Origin: JACPGQ01 sp039798685
Lineage (GTDB): Bacteria > Patescibacteriota > Microgenomatia > Levybacterales > UBA12049
Assembly (NCBI GenBank): GCA_039798685.1
Contig: JBDKFM010000004.1
Span: 1 to 36,765 of the forward strand
DNA length: 36,765 bases
Direction of reading: 5' to 3'
Below are positions 1-8,161 of this stretch, piece after piece (positions within the stretch are counted from its first letter, which is position 1; every line of letters starts with the position of its first letter). A program made the position numbers and the translations under genes. The notes beneath the pieces are model-generated. The model saw only the letters and a program-made list of their open reading frames with translations, was not told where the DNA came from and did not search any database.

Positions 1-2
1 TA

Positions 3-800
3 GTCTCATATGATAGTACAGATAACACGGTTCAGGTTGCAAAATCAATAAAAAATAAAAAAATTATTGTTAAACAACGAAAAAAAAGAAAAGGTTTGAA
101 TGAGACAGAAAACTTTATAACACGAAGCGTGAAAAGTGACTATCTTATACTTCTTGATGCAGACGTATTACCAAAGGATGAAATGTTCTTGCAGCAGATT
201 TTTCAGACGTTTAAACGAAGTGGCAGTATTGGAATTGTGGGAGTAAAGATTGTGCCCTTAAAACCAAAAACTGTTCTGGAACGAATTCTTGTGAGCAGTC
301 ATTATTTTAAGGAGTCGATGTATAAGAGGATTAAACATGGGGACAATATTTATTTATGTCATGGAAGAGCACGTGGATTTAGCAAAGCATTTTATTCAAA
401 AGTAAAATGGCCAGTTAATGTTCCCGAGGATGCATATTCTTACTTGTTTTGTAAGAAACTAGGAATGAAATTTGTATATAATAAAAGTGCAGTTGTGTAT
501 TTCCGAACACCCTCAACAATTGAGGATCAGGTGAAACAGAGCAAGAGGTTTACTTACGGAGTAAAGCAGCTGTCGCACATTTTTCCAGGAGGAATAGTTG
601 AGCGGGAATTTTCAATTCCGGCAGGTGTAGTGACAGGTTCAATCATAAGATTTATTATGTATCAGCCACTCACAGCAATTACTTACATCGGATTACTTTT
701 ATACATTCACTTCTTTACTAGAGTCCGTAATCAGGCACTCTCTTCGTATGAAGCTTCATCTACGACAAAAAGACTTATTAATACGATTTTTGCATTTTAA
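3..800 (+). CDS. Glycosyltransferase family 2 (5' partial)
   Basis: This is the C-terminal part of a GT-A fold, GT2-type glycosyltransferase that would transfer a sugar from a nucleotide or lipid-linked donor at the inner face of the membrane. The open frame runs back to the window edge without a stop. The TTG at 96 is therefore not the start, and the region before it encodes a family-like SYDSTDNT nucleotide-binding segment. The metal-binding DxD is seen in LLDADVLPKDE, and an ED acceptor-site motif in VPEDAYSYLF. One or two hydrophobic segments near the C-terminus (around TAITYIGLLLYIHFF) suggest membrane association. The gene is followed after 6 nt by a GT-C-like protein, so it heads or belongs to a glycan-assembly operon. 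The sugar and acceptor cannot be told from sequence. Confidence 0.85.
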   Translation, partial: VSYDSTDNTVQVAKSIKNKKIIVKQRKKRKGLNETENFITRSVKSDYLILLDADVLPKDEMFLQQIFQTFKRSGSIGIVGVKIVPLKPKTVLERILVSSHYFKESMYKRIKHGDNIYLCHGRARGFSKAFYSKVKWPVNVPEDAYSYLFCKKLGMKFVYNKSAVVYFRTPSTIEDQVKQSKRFTYGVKQLSHIFPGGIVEREFSIPAGVVTGSIIRFIMYQPLTAITYIGLLLYIHFFTRVRNQALSSYEASSTTKRLINTIFAF

Positions 801-806
801 TACACT

Positions 807-2318
807 ATGAAAAACATTGAAACTATTGTAATTACTCTTCTCACAGTTTTTCTTTCAGTAATAATTTTCTTGCTGTCTATAAAAGGTGACGCTGGGGTGC
901 CGATTGCGTATCAGGGTGCAGATAGGAGTACCGTTGTCGGAGGGCCGTTTGAATCATCAGGAAGCACGTCACGTTTCGCGCTGACAGAGTCTCTTGCAGA
1001 AAATGGCACAGTCTTCTTTTCAGAAGATCTTGCGAAATTCTCCTCACCTGATCTTGTCTATCATAACGGAAAGTACTCAACAATTTTTACACCGGGTGTT
1101 TCATTTCTGGGACTCCCCTTTTATAAGTTAGGGGGTATCTTCGGAATGCCCCAGGTAGGTGCTTATGCAACCGTGACGCTCTTTGCACTCGTAAACATCC
1201 TTCTTATTGCGGCTGTTGCGAAAAAATTAGGCGCAGGTATGGCAGCAGGTTTATTAGCAGGTGTGACATTTGCTTTTGCATCAAATGCATTTTCTTATGC
1301 GACGACGTACACACAGCACGTCATGAGCTCGGCAGTTTTGCTTGGTGCGTTACTTATTGCTGCAGCAAAGCCAAATCTATTCTTCAGCATCCTTCTGGGT
1401 GTACTTGCAGGTCTTGGTCTCCTTCTTGATATACCAAACGCCTTTATGTTACTTCCTATTGCAATACTTTTCATAGCAAAACACATAAAGATAGAGAAAA
1501 AACAGTTGAAATCCTATCTGACTCTGAAAGCAGGATTTTTGTTCGTGATTGTAGGGCTTGTTCCGCTTCTTTTTCTCTATGGATGGTATAACCACGAGAT
1601 CAGCGGATCATACTCAACGCTTGCCCAGTTTATCGGCAGAGTCGATTATGAAGACTCAAAACTCCCTAAACTCCCTGAAAAAGTAGATGCATACGCCGAG
1701 AAGCTCCCGTTCAGTACGAGAATACTTCTTCCTGGATTCTATACTCTCCTGCTTAGTGATGAGAGGAGCTGGTTGTTTTACTCACCTGTACTTCTGCTTG
1801 GACTTATCGGAGGATATCTCGCATACAAAAAAAAGGAAACAAACATTCTCGCAACTACAATTCTTGGAGTACTGACGATAAATATTCTTCTTTACGCAAT
1901 GTTTGGAGATCCATGGGGAGGATGGGCATTTGGTCCGCGATATTTGATTCCGGGTGCTGCGATGCTCTCTGTACTTCTCGCTGTTGCACTGCAACGATTT
2001 GCACGAAATATATTTTTTATAGTTGGATTTATTGGACTTTTTCTTTATAGTGCGTTGATCAATACCGTTGGTGTCCTGACGACGACGCAGGTACCTCCAC
2101 GGCATGAGGTCATAGGAGACAGTCTTCAGATACCATGGACATTTGCTTACAATTTCCAGCTATTCGATGCAAATCGTTTGGGATCACTTGTCTATAATTT
2201 GTTTTTTTCATCGATACTTAGTTCCCAGGTGTATGGTGGTATCGTGATCGGACTTGTCGTACTGCTTGCAGGATTTCTCTACATGATGGTGATATTTGAT
2301 GAAGGGAGGAGAAAATAA
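807..2318 (+). CDS. Polytopic membrane protein, GT-C glycosyltransferase-like
   Basis: A 503-residue protein with about ten or more hydrophobic segments and a long first extracytoplasmic loop after an N-terminal membrane helix. The loop motif GDPWGGWAFGPRYLIP near residue 370 is typical of bacterial GT-C-like integral membrane proteins of the PMT/ArnT type, which use polyprenyl-phosphate sugars on the outer face. That family assignment rests on topology and this one motif, so the catalytic acid is not identified with certainty. The gene sits 6 nt after the GT2 gene and overlaps the next one by a single base (TAATG), which indicates translational coupling. An alternative is a non-catalytic O-antigen or polysaccharide membrane protein. 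Confidence 0.6.
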   Translation: MKNIETIVITLLTVFLSVIIFLLSIKGDAGVPIAYQGADRSTVVGGPFESSGSTSRFALTESLAENGTVFFSEDLAKFSSPDLVYHNGKYSTIFTPGVSFLGLPFYKLGGIFGMPQVGAYATVTLFALVNILLIAAVAKKLGAGMAAGLLAGVTFAFASNAFSYATTYTQHVMSSAVLLGALLIAAAKPNLFFSILLGVLAGLGLLLDIPNAFMLLPIAILFIAKHIKIEKKQLKSYLTLKAGFLFVIVGLVPLLFLYGWYNHEISGSYSTLAQFIGRVDYEDSKLPKLPEKVDAYAEKLPFSTRILLPGFYTLLLSDERSWLFYSPVLLLGLIGGYLAYKKKETNILATTILGVLTINILLYAMFGDPWGGWAFGPRYLIPGAAMLSVLLAVALQRFARNIFFIVGFIGLFLYSALINTVGVLTTTQVPPRHEVIGDSLQIPWTFAYNFQLFDANRLGSLVYNLFFSSILSSQVYGGIVIGLVVLLAGFLYMMVIFDEGRRK

Positions 2319-3937
2319 TGAAATTGCCTGAATTTACTCTGCGTATTCCTCTCCCTAAGTTTCTTGGACAACTTGCTGGTTTTTTCAGGAAGAATACTGA
2401 GATGTTACTTTTTATTAGCCTTATTGCAATCTCAATTCTCGCGTTTCTTGTGTATCTTGATAACGGACTCGGTCTTGCGTATAACGATGCCAGATCACAT
2501 CTTGATATCGGAAGACGTGTTGTTGAAGGGCTTAAGCCCGGATTTGCACAGCTCGGGTCAGTATGGCTCCCTCTCCCCCATCTTCTGATGGTGCCGACGA
2601 TTTGGAGTGATTTTATGTGGCATACTGGTCTTTCAGGTGCACTTCAGTCTATGATCTCGTTTGTCGGAACCGGGATGATGATCGTGTATTTCCTGAGAAG
2701 AATTGGTGCGTCATTGCTTGGGCAGATTATTGGACTACTGGTGTTCGTTGCTAACATTAATATACTTTATCTCCAGTCGACAGCGATGACCGAGCTTCTT
2801 TTGATAGCAACGATGACGGCAGGTGTGTATGAGCTTGTGATGTGGCACCGCGATGATAAGTTGTTAAACCTCGTGAAGGCTGCATTTTTCATCATGCTCT
2901 CAACTCTTATCAGGTACGACGGGTGGTTTCTTTTGTTTCTTGCCACATTACTAGTGGCATTTCATACTCTCAGGAAGAAGGGATTTAAGGCGTCCGAGGG
3001 AACCTCTGTACTTTTTATCACACTCGGTGCTTTTGGGATAGTACTGTGGGTTCTCTGGAATACCATTATTTTTAAAGACCCGCTCTACTTTGCATTCGGT
3101 CCATATTCTGCACATGCACAGCAGGAGCAACTCGACCAGGCAGGTGTGCTCGCAACAAAACATAATCTTCTTCTCTCATCGAAAATTTATCTCTACGCAT
3201 TAGCTTACAACTCAGGTGCATATGCGCTCATTTTGGGTATTATAGGAGGTATTTACTTTTTCTTTGACAAGAAAATTGCGGGTGCAGTACGGCTCGCCAG
3301 CACTGCTCTTTTTGCGCCACTACTTTTTAATATTATTGCGTTATATCTTGGACATTCAGTGCTTTTTGTGCAGGGTATCTCAGGCGATACCTGGTTTAAT
3401 GTCCGCTACGGCGTCATGATGGTTCCATCTCTTGCGATATTTATAGGCTACCTTGTCTCAAGAGTTTCATCGCTTCGATATGTATTGATTGGATCTCTTG
3501 TTTTGGTGACCGTAATCTCTGTCATCAACAACGACGCAGTGACAATCGACGATGCGCGTGTCGGATCGAGTCAGAAAAATGTGAGTGAAGTATCTGGGTG
3601 GCTTTCGCAAAATGCAAAGGAAAGAGACGGATTTGTCCTTATTTCTGCAGCGTCTCACGATGCGATTATTTTCTCTTCCGGACTGCCGATGAAGAAGTTT
3701 ATCCATGAAGGAACCGGCAAGTACTGGGAATCAGCGACGACCTCACCTGACAGATGGGCACGGTGGATTATTATGCGTACAAATGATAATAACGATTCTA
3801 CATTTAAGTTAGTGAGTAAAACCGGTGCGCTTCCGAAATATGACCTCGTGGGCCACTATCCGTTCGCAGATATTTATGAGTTGCAGGAAGAATTTGTCAA
3901 TGATTTACATACAAAGCCTATTCTGAATAATAAATGA
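2318..3937 (+). CDS. Polytopic membrane protein, GT-C glycosyltransferase-like
   Basis: A 539-residue integral membrane protein with an N-terminal membrane helix. Its first outer loop contains YNDARSHLDIGRRV and WLPLPHLL, which resembles the acidic first-loop motif of GT-C (PMT/ArnT-like) mannosyl- or arabinosyltransferases. About ten further hydrophobic stretches follow, and then a soluble C-terminal domain from about residue 420. The start is fixed by a strong GGGAGG ribosome-binding site about 9 nt upstream, inside the end of the previous gene, and the ATG overlaps the previous TAA by one base. The next gene begins one base after its stop. The context points to decoration of a surface polymer with sugars. 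The substrate is unknown. Confidence 0.6.
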   Translation: MKLPEFTLRIPLPKFLGQLAGFFRKNTEMLLFISLIAISILAFLVYLDNGLGLAYNDARSHLDIGRRVVEGLKPGFAQLGSVWLPLPHLLMVPTIWSDFMWHTGLSGALQSMISFVGTGMMIVYFLRRIGASLLGQIIGLLVFVANINILYLQSTAMTELLLIATMTAGVYELVMWHRDDKLLNLVKAAFFIMLSTLIRYDGWFLLFLATLLVAFHTLRKKGFKASEGTSVLFITLGAFGIVLWVLWNTIIFKDPLYFAFGPYSAHAQQEQLDQAGVLATKHNLLLSSKIYLYALAYNSGAYALILGIIGGIYFFFDKKIAGAVRLASTALFAPLLFNIIALYLGHSVLFVQGISGDTWFNVRYGVMMVPSLAIFIGYLVSRVSSLRYVLIGSLVLVTVISVINNDAVTIDDARVGSSQKNVSEVSGWLSQNAKERDGFVLISAASHDAIIFSSGLPMKKFIHEGTGKYWESATTSPDRWARWIIMRTNDNNDSTFKLVSKTGALPKYDLVGHYPFADIYELQEEFVNDLHTKPILNNK

Positions 3938-3938
3938 T

Positions 3939-5180
3939 ATGAAAAGAGCAGGCTTTATCATCTTCGCAGTTGTTGGCGTTACTCTCCTCCTTTTTCTCGC
4001 GTCACTCAGTAAAAAAACAGAGGCAGTTGATGCGCCTCTTTGGAAATTTCAGGCAGTTGATACGATGAAGTACTCACGTGATGTAAGTCGTGAGAAACTT
4101 AACGACTCGAGTTTTGATATCGTTATCAACAATCAGATGAAGGCAATCGCAGGCATGGGTGCAACTCATGTCGGCATTGCAACCCCTTATGACGAAGAGT
4201 TTCTGCCAATCCTCAAACGGTGGGTAAAAGCAGCAAGGCGCCACAATCTGAAAGTGTGGTTCCGTGGAAACTGGTCTGGGTGGGAAGGATGGTTTGGATA
4301 TCCGAAAATTGACAGACAGACACATCTGAGTAAAACAGATACGTTTATCCTGTCACATCCTGATCTTTTTGAGGATGGCGATGTGTTTAGTGCATGTCCG
4401 GAGTGTGAGAACGGAGGACCGGGTGATCCGAGGCTCAATGGGGACCCACAGGGTCACAGGAAGTTTCTTATCGATGAGTACACTGTGACGACAAAAGCAT
4501 TTAAGAAAATTGGGAAGAATGTGGATACTCGGTATAACTCGATGAATGGAGATGTGGCAGAGCTCATCATGGATAGAGAAACGACAGCAGCGCTCGGGGG
4601 TCTCGTTGTTGTTGATCACTATGTGAAGTCTCCTGATCAGCTGGCCGCAGACATAGTGACACTCGCAAATAACTCCGGTGGCGAAGTCGTGCTGGGAGAG
4701 TATGGCGCACCGATACTTGATATTCATGGTCAGATGACCGAAGAGGAACAAGCGAGGTGGATAGAGGACGCGATGGCGAGGCTCGTCTCGGTACGTCCGC
4801 TAATTGGTATGAGTTACTGGGTCAACGTCGGTGGCTCGACATCATTATTTAACGACGACGGTACTGCGAGAAAAGCAGTGAGTACACTTCGATCTTTTTA
4901 CAACCCAGAGAAGGTAGAGCTTCGTGTCATTGATCCTCTGGGTGGGAAGATAAAAAATGTCACTGTGCAAACTCTCAACCGTAAATTTGAAGGTTCAGAC
5001 TCCTTCCTGCTTCCGGTAATTGGAGATGCGCAGCGGGCGGTTGTGAGTGCAGAGGGGTACAAGCGTGGGTATGCGACAATCAAACTGGGAGATAATACCA
5101 TGAGTATTGTTCTTGTTCCCGAGCGTGAGTCGACATTTTATAGGTTCCGTAAGTTCCTCAGTGGCATCTTCTCTCTATAG
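3939..5180 (+). CDS. Secreted TIM-barrel glycoside-hydrolase-like protein
   Basis: A 413-residue exported protein. Residues about 5-23 form a signal or anchor helix. Residues about 35-330 look like a (beta/alpha)8 glycosidase of the GH-A type: HNLKVWFRGNW resembles a barrel strand, CPECENGG (around residues 153-160) could hold the general acid, and VVLGEYGAP with Glu254 resembles the strand-7 nucleophile. Residues about 335-395 resemble a carboxypeptidase-regulatory-like beta-sandwich, and a short hydrophobic and basic tail follows. It is the last gene of the glycosyltransferase operon, one base after the preceding stop, so it may trim or remodel the glycan made by its neighbours. The exact GH family was not determined, and an inactive sugar-binding relative is possible. 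Confidence 0.55.
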   Translation: MKRAGFIIFAVVGVTLLLFLASLSKKTEAVDAPLWKFQAVDTMKYSRDVSREKLNDSSFDIVINNQMKAIAGMGATHVGIATPYDEEFLPILKRWVKAARRHNLKVWFRGNWSGWEGWFGYPKIDRQTHLSKTDTFILSHPDLFEDGDVFSACPECENGGPGDPRLNGDPQGHRKFLIDEYTVTTKAFKKIGKNVDTRYNSMNGDVAELIMDRETTAALGGLVVVDHYVKSPDQLAADIVTLANNSGGEVVLGEYGAPILDIHGQMTEEEQARWIEDAMARLVSVRPLIGMSYWVNVGGSTSLFNDDGTARKAVSTLRSFYNPEKVELRVIDPLGGKIKNVTVQTLNRKFEGSDSFLLPVIGDAQRAVVSAEGYKRGYATIKLGDNTMSIVLVPERESTFYRFRKFLSGIFSL

Positions 5181-5185
5181 CGGGT

Positions 5186-5219
5186 TTGACTTGCTATTTA
5201 TGCTGTGTTATAGTATAAT
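5186..5219 (+). promoter_or_regulatory. Tandem overlapping sigma70-type promoters
   Basis: Two overlapping promoter matches read toward the LAGTG-protein gene. TTGACT (5186-5191) and TATAGT (5209-5214) have a 17-nt spacer. TTGCTA (5191-5196) and TATAAT (5214-5219) also have a 17-nt spacer. They lie in the only gap between the glycosyltransferase operon and the sortase pair and give a 5' UTR of roughly 15 nt. Confidence 0.75.
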
Positions 5220-5239
5220 CTTATAAGCTTCTAATAGCT

Positions 5240-5827
5240 ATGAAATACGCATCAATTGTCACGATTATTGCAATTTTCGTTTATCTCGTTTTCTCAACAG
5301 CTGAAGCGATGGCTGTCTCCCCTGCTGATTTTCCCGCATGTTCAAACCCGCAAGGGTCTGTTTTGGCTGATTACTCAACCGGCACACACGGTATCGTTGG
5401 AAATGCAGGTACATTTACTGGAAGTGACAAAGTATATAAGGTCAATGAAGACAAAGTGACTCAGTGTTTCTGTCCTCTTGATGGGAACGGAATTCAGACG
5501 AACTGGATTAAGACATCAGGCCTCACACAGGATGAGATAAAGATTCATGAGCGTGACGGGTGGATTTTCATCGCAACCGGGAAGTCATGGGGACTTGATG
5601 ATGTCTCATACCTCGCAAAGAACCACAATTATTCCTGTGGTAGCTCAAATGGTGGCTCTGGCAGTTCTCAGTCCGGTGGAGGAAGCGGCAGCTCAAATGG
5701 CATTGTAGAGGCTTCTACGGCCGTTTTGGGGCTTGCCGGAACAGGTAATACTATCACCCTACTTGGTCTTGCAAGTACGAGTCTCGTAGCATTTGCTCTG
5801 AGCATCTTCATCAAACGAGTGAAATAA
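5240..5827 (+). CDS. Secreted protein with C-terminal LAGTG sorting signal
   Basis: A 195-residue exported protein. A signal peptide covers about residues 1-25 (ending near AEAMA). The mature domain has four or five cysteines (PACSNP, QCFCPLDG, NYSCGSS) that could form disulphides, followed by a Gly/Ser-rich flexible linker (about residues 140-155). The C-terminus has the three parts of a sortase signal: the pentapeptide LAGTG (residues 165-169, bases 5732-5746), a hydrophobic stretch, and a basic tail ending KRVK. LAxTG is the motif associated with class E sortases. The sortase gene starts 4 nt after this stop, so this is very probably its dedicated substrate. The function of the folded domain is not recognised. 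Confidence 0.8.
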   Translation: MKYASIVTIIAIFVYLVFSTAEAMAVSPADFPACSNPQGSVLADYSTGTHGIVGNAGTFTGSDKVYKVNEDKVTQCFCPLDGNGIQTNWIKTSGLTQDEIKIHERDGWIFIATGKSWGLDDVSYLAKNHNYSCGSSNGGSGSSQSGGGSGSSNGIVEASTAVLGLAGTGNTITLLGLASTSLVAFALSIFIKRVK

Positions 5828-5831
5828 GGTT

Positions 5832-6374
5832 ATGAGACTGTTTCTCGCACGCTTATTTCTCTTCACGGGTCTTCTCTGCATCATTCTTCTCGGTATGCTT
5901 TTGTACCAACGTTACCGCCCGAATCCTCTTGCATTTCAGGGTGCAGTATTTACGCGGACACTTTCTGAAAGTACGACAGTTGGTGTACCCGCACAGCTTT
6001 CGATTCCATCTCTAAGTCTAAGTCTCCCCATCGTGAGCGCTGAGATAGAAGGTACATCGTGGGAAACCTCAGAGAAAGCAGTCTCCTATCTCAAGAGTAC
6101 CCCTGTACCAGGTAAAAAAGGGAATTCGGTGCTTTACGGACATAACTGGCCGAATCTTCTCGGACCACTCCATCAGATACATATCGGAGATCTTATTGAG
6201 ATACAAGGTGTTGATGGATCCGTCTCTGTGTTTCGTGTTGAATTCATCACAATTGTGACACCTGATCAGATAAACATATTGGAGAACTCTAAAGACTCAC
6301 GAATCACACTCTATACCTGTACCGGATTTTTGGATAGTAAGCGCCTCGTTGTGACCGCACTAAAAGTAAAGTAA
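5832..6374 (+). CDS. Sortase (class D/E-like transpeptidase)
   Basis: A compact 180-residue sortase that cleaves a C-terminal sorting signal and joins the protein to a surface nucleophile. An N-terminal membrane anchor spans about residues 5-25. The catalytic triad is complete: His104 in LYGHNW, Cys163 in LYTCTGF and Arg171 in DSKRLVV. PAQLSIPSLSLSLPIV is the typical first strand region. It is co-transcribed with the LAGTG protein (4-nt gap, likely translational coupling). The class is inferred from the short length and the LAxTG partner. No pilin-like lysine motif was recognised in the partner, so single-protein anchoring is more likely than polymerisation. Confidence 0.9.
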   Translation: MRLFLARLFLFTGLLCIILLGMLLYQRYRPNPLAFQGAVFTRTLSESTTVGVPAQLSIPSLSLSLPIVSAEIEGTSWETSEKAVSYLKSTPVPGKKGNSVLYGHNWPNLLGPLHQIHIGDLIEIQGVDGSVSVFRVEFITIVTPDQINILENSKDSRITLYTCTGFLDSKRLVVTALKVK

Positions 6375-6396
6375 CTTGTGCGTTAGCCTCTCTCCT

Positions 6397-6438
6397 AAAA
6401 ACCCCGCCTGTACGATGTCTCGTAACTTTGGCAGGGTT
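6397..6438 (-). terminator. Intrinsic terminator between convergent operons
   Basis: A 9-bp stem with one mismatch (6400-6408 against 6430-6438) lies between the sortase stop and the stop of the opposing repeat-protein gene. On the minus strand the stem is followed by five T residues, so it mainly ends the matrix operon. The plus-strand side has only a weak T run. Confidence 0.65.
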
Positions 6439-6465
6439 CTTAGTCATCTCAATCAGTACAAAGTA

Positions 6466-7056
6466 CTAATTAAGCGTATTGTGACCACCGGTAACAACGA
6501 CATTGACAGAAGTTTTTGACTTCTTCGTCTTTACAGACGTTGAGCCATCAGTGTTCTTCTTTGCTTTGTTGTAGCCAGTATCAGAAATAGCTTCGACACC
6601 GGTCCCGGCAACAGTTGCGCCGACCTGACCGACTGAAGTTTTTTTCGTGTTTTTGTTTTTGATTGTGTTGTCTGAATCTGCACCATTTTTCTTGATGGTG
6701 TTTTCATCAGTTCCTTCAGGACATCCGCAATCATTGACTGTCGCGGTGTTGTTACCGCCTGTGACAGTCACACCAACTTTTGTCACAGCTTTGCCGGTTT
6801 CGATGGAAACATCTCCTCCAGTATTGTAGCTTGCGTGATTACCGCCTGTATTAGACGATGCGACAATAGTTGTCTGTGCAGTTGTTGTATTTGATTGAGT
6901 AACGGTCGTCTCAGTTTTATTTTCCGTTTCGATTTTATTGTCTGAGCCTGCTCCGTTTGCCTGAATAGTGTTTGTGTCTGCAAATGCAGCCGGTGCCATG
7001 ACAGAACCGAATAATGCTGCTGTTGCAACCACTGTTCCTAATTTTTTAAGTATCAT
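6466..7056 (-). CDS. Secreted two-module Asn/Thr/Gly-rich repeat protein
   Basis: A 196-residue exported protein with a signal peptide ending near AAFA (residue 26). The mature part consists of two homologous modules about 90 residues apart (about 29-106 and 119-196). Each runs from an NTI..NGA.SDN segment to a VTGG.NT segment. They are joined by a Cys-containing linker (DCGCPEG, about residues 109-115). Module 1 is polar and slightly acidic. Module 2 is rich in lysine. The alternating N/T/S/V pattern is reminiscent of curlin-like or beta-solenoid fibre proteins, but no known domain is claimed. A very strong ribosome-binding site (AAAGGAGGTG, about 10 nt upstream) suggests high expression. 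It is the last gene of the TasA/SipW cluster, so a structural role at the surface is plausible. Confidence 0.7.
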   Translation of the reverse strand: MILKKLGTVVATAALFGSVMAPAAFADTNTIQANGAGSDNKIETENKTETTVTQSNTTTAQTTIVASSNTGGNHASYNTGGDVSIETGKAVTKVGVTVTGGNNTATVNDCGCPEGTDENTIKKNGADSDNTIKNKNTKKTSVGQVGATVAGTGVEAISDTGYNKAKKNTDGSTSVKTKKSKTSVNVVVTGGHNTLN

Positions 7057-7120
7057 TGTGTATTCACCTCCTTTCTCAGATAATTTATGTAGTATCTGGT
7101 AGCTAGTATGTAGCGTTTTG

Positions 7121-7155
7121 CTAAATACTAAATACTAAATACTAAATACTAAATA
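7121..7155. repeat. Five perfect tandem copies of a 7-bp unit
   Basis: CTAAATA is repeated five times without a mismatch between the TasA-RTX gene and the repeat-protein gene. On the minus strand the unit reads TATTTAG. Its perfection suggests recent slippage, and copy-number change would alter spacing upstream of the repeat-protein gene. Confidence 0.9.
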
Positions 7156-7159
7156 CCTG

Positions 7160-8155
7160 TCATAGTTCACAACTTGTTTTCGCTTCTGCGATACATGTAT
7201 CAGTGTTGTTGCCTCCGTTTGCGCTGTCTGATTGCGCTCCTCCGATGAGCAGGTCATTGCCGTTCTCTCCTTTTAATGAGTCAGATCCGTTTTCTCCATA
7301 TAATTCATCCTTGGCACTTCCTCCCGTGAGCACGTCGCTTCCGTCACCTCCGAACAACTTGTCTTCGTCATTGCCACCATCCAACGTGTCGCTTCCTGCG
7401 TCACCTAGGAGTACATCTTTACCGTTTCCTCCTTTGAGAGAGTCACTTCCGTTGCCACCTATGATGCAGTCATCGCCGTTTTTTCCATCGACTATATCTG
7501 AACCTTCAAGGGCAAGTATCAGATCATTTCCGTTTGTTCCGGTGAGTTTCTCAGACTTGCTGCTGCCCATGATAGGATGTGCAAAATCTAAATCCATACT
7601 GTGACATGCAGCCGGAATATCAAGTGATAATCCGACAAGCAAATTAAATGTGAGTGATGTATTCTGATACGTGTTATCAGCACTCATAAGAAAGGTTACT
7701 TTTACAACATAATTTCCCGTAGCTCCTGAATTTAGTAAACCAAGACTGATTCCGTTTGGTGATGCGCTGTCAGTTAAAAATTGTGTGAGTGTCTTCACAC
7801 CTGTTGTTCCTCCATAAAGATCAGTTCCATTTTTTGTGATGACGATCTCAAGTACGTTCTCAAGCGCACCCGTACCTGCCGTTTTTACACCCCGTATGCC
7901 GACTGGGCGTGTTGTGGCAGCGCCATTTGTGACAGAGATCACTTTCTGACTCGTCTGACCCGGTGCCATGTTGGCGATACTAAACATTGGTCCGGTATCC
8001 CCACTCCCCGCTCCCTCCCATGAGACTGTCAGATCTCCCACTGCGTATGCTTTTTTTGGAGTGAGCAGATTTCCAATGATCTGTGTTTGAGAGAGTAACA
8101 CTGCAACGATAAGAGTGAGTGAGAGTAAACGAATAGTCTTGTAAGAAAGTTTCAT
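7160..8155 (-). CDS. TasA/camelysin-like domain fused to RTX calcium-binding repeats
   Basis: A 331-residue exported protein. The N-terminal signal (residues 1-38, ending AYA) is followed by a beta-rich domain (about 39-180) resembling the TasA/camelysin fold, with NMAPGQTSQKVISVTNG and a later NYVVKVTF strand. Residues about 206-322 hold about 13 nonapeptides of the hemolysin-type GGxGxDxLx pattern, which bind calcium as a parallel beta-roll. Two cysteines close to the C-terminus (TCIAEAKTSC) may cap it. RTX repeats are usually exported by type I systems, but here a Sec-type signal is present. The gene lies 6 nt after the lamin-tail gene and is clearly part of the sipW operon. A calcium-stiffened matrix or surface component is the simplest reading. 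Confidence 0.8.
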   Translation of the reverse strand: MKLSYKTIRLLSLTLIVAVLLSQTQIIGNLLTPKKAYAVGDLTVSWEGAGSGDTGPMFSIANMAPGQTSQKVISVTNGAATTRPVGIRGVKTAGTGALENVLEIVITKNGTDLYGGTTGVKTLTQFLTDSASPNGISLGLLNSGATGNYVVKVTFLMSADNTYQNTSLTFNLLVGLSLDIPAACHSMDLDFAHPIMGSSKSEKLTGTNGNDLILALEGSDIVDGKNGDDCIIGGNGSDSLKGGNGKDVLLGDAGSDTLDGGNDEDKLFGGDGSDVLTGGSAKDELYGENGSDSLKGENGNDLLIGGAQSDSANGGNNTDTCIAEAKTSCEL

Positions 8156-8161
8156 AAAGTA

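Noticed and set aside
96..800. Start of the first gene at the TTG of position 96
   Set aside because: The frame is open to the window edge and the upstream residues include the conserved GT2 nucleotide-binding segment, so the real start lies outside.
7200..7560. Regularly spaced repeats that could suggest a CRISPR array
   Set aside because: The 27-nt periodicity is the nonapeptide RTX repeat of a coding sequence. Units are degenerate and there are no unique spacers.
7203..7604. Long plus-strand frame opposite the TasA-RTX gene, rich in Pro and Ser
   Set aside because: It is the antisense shadow of the repeated RTX codons. Its repetitive composition follows from the Gly/Asp repeats on the other strand, and it has no ribosome-binding site.
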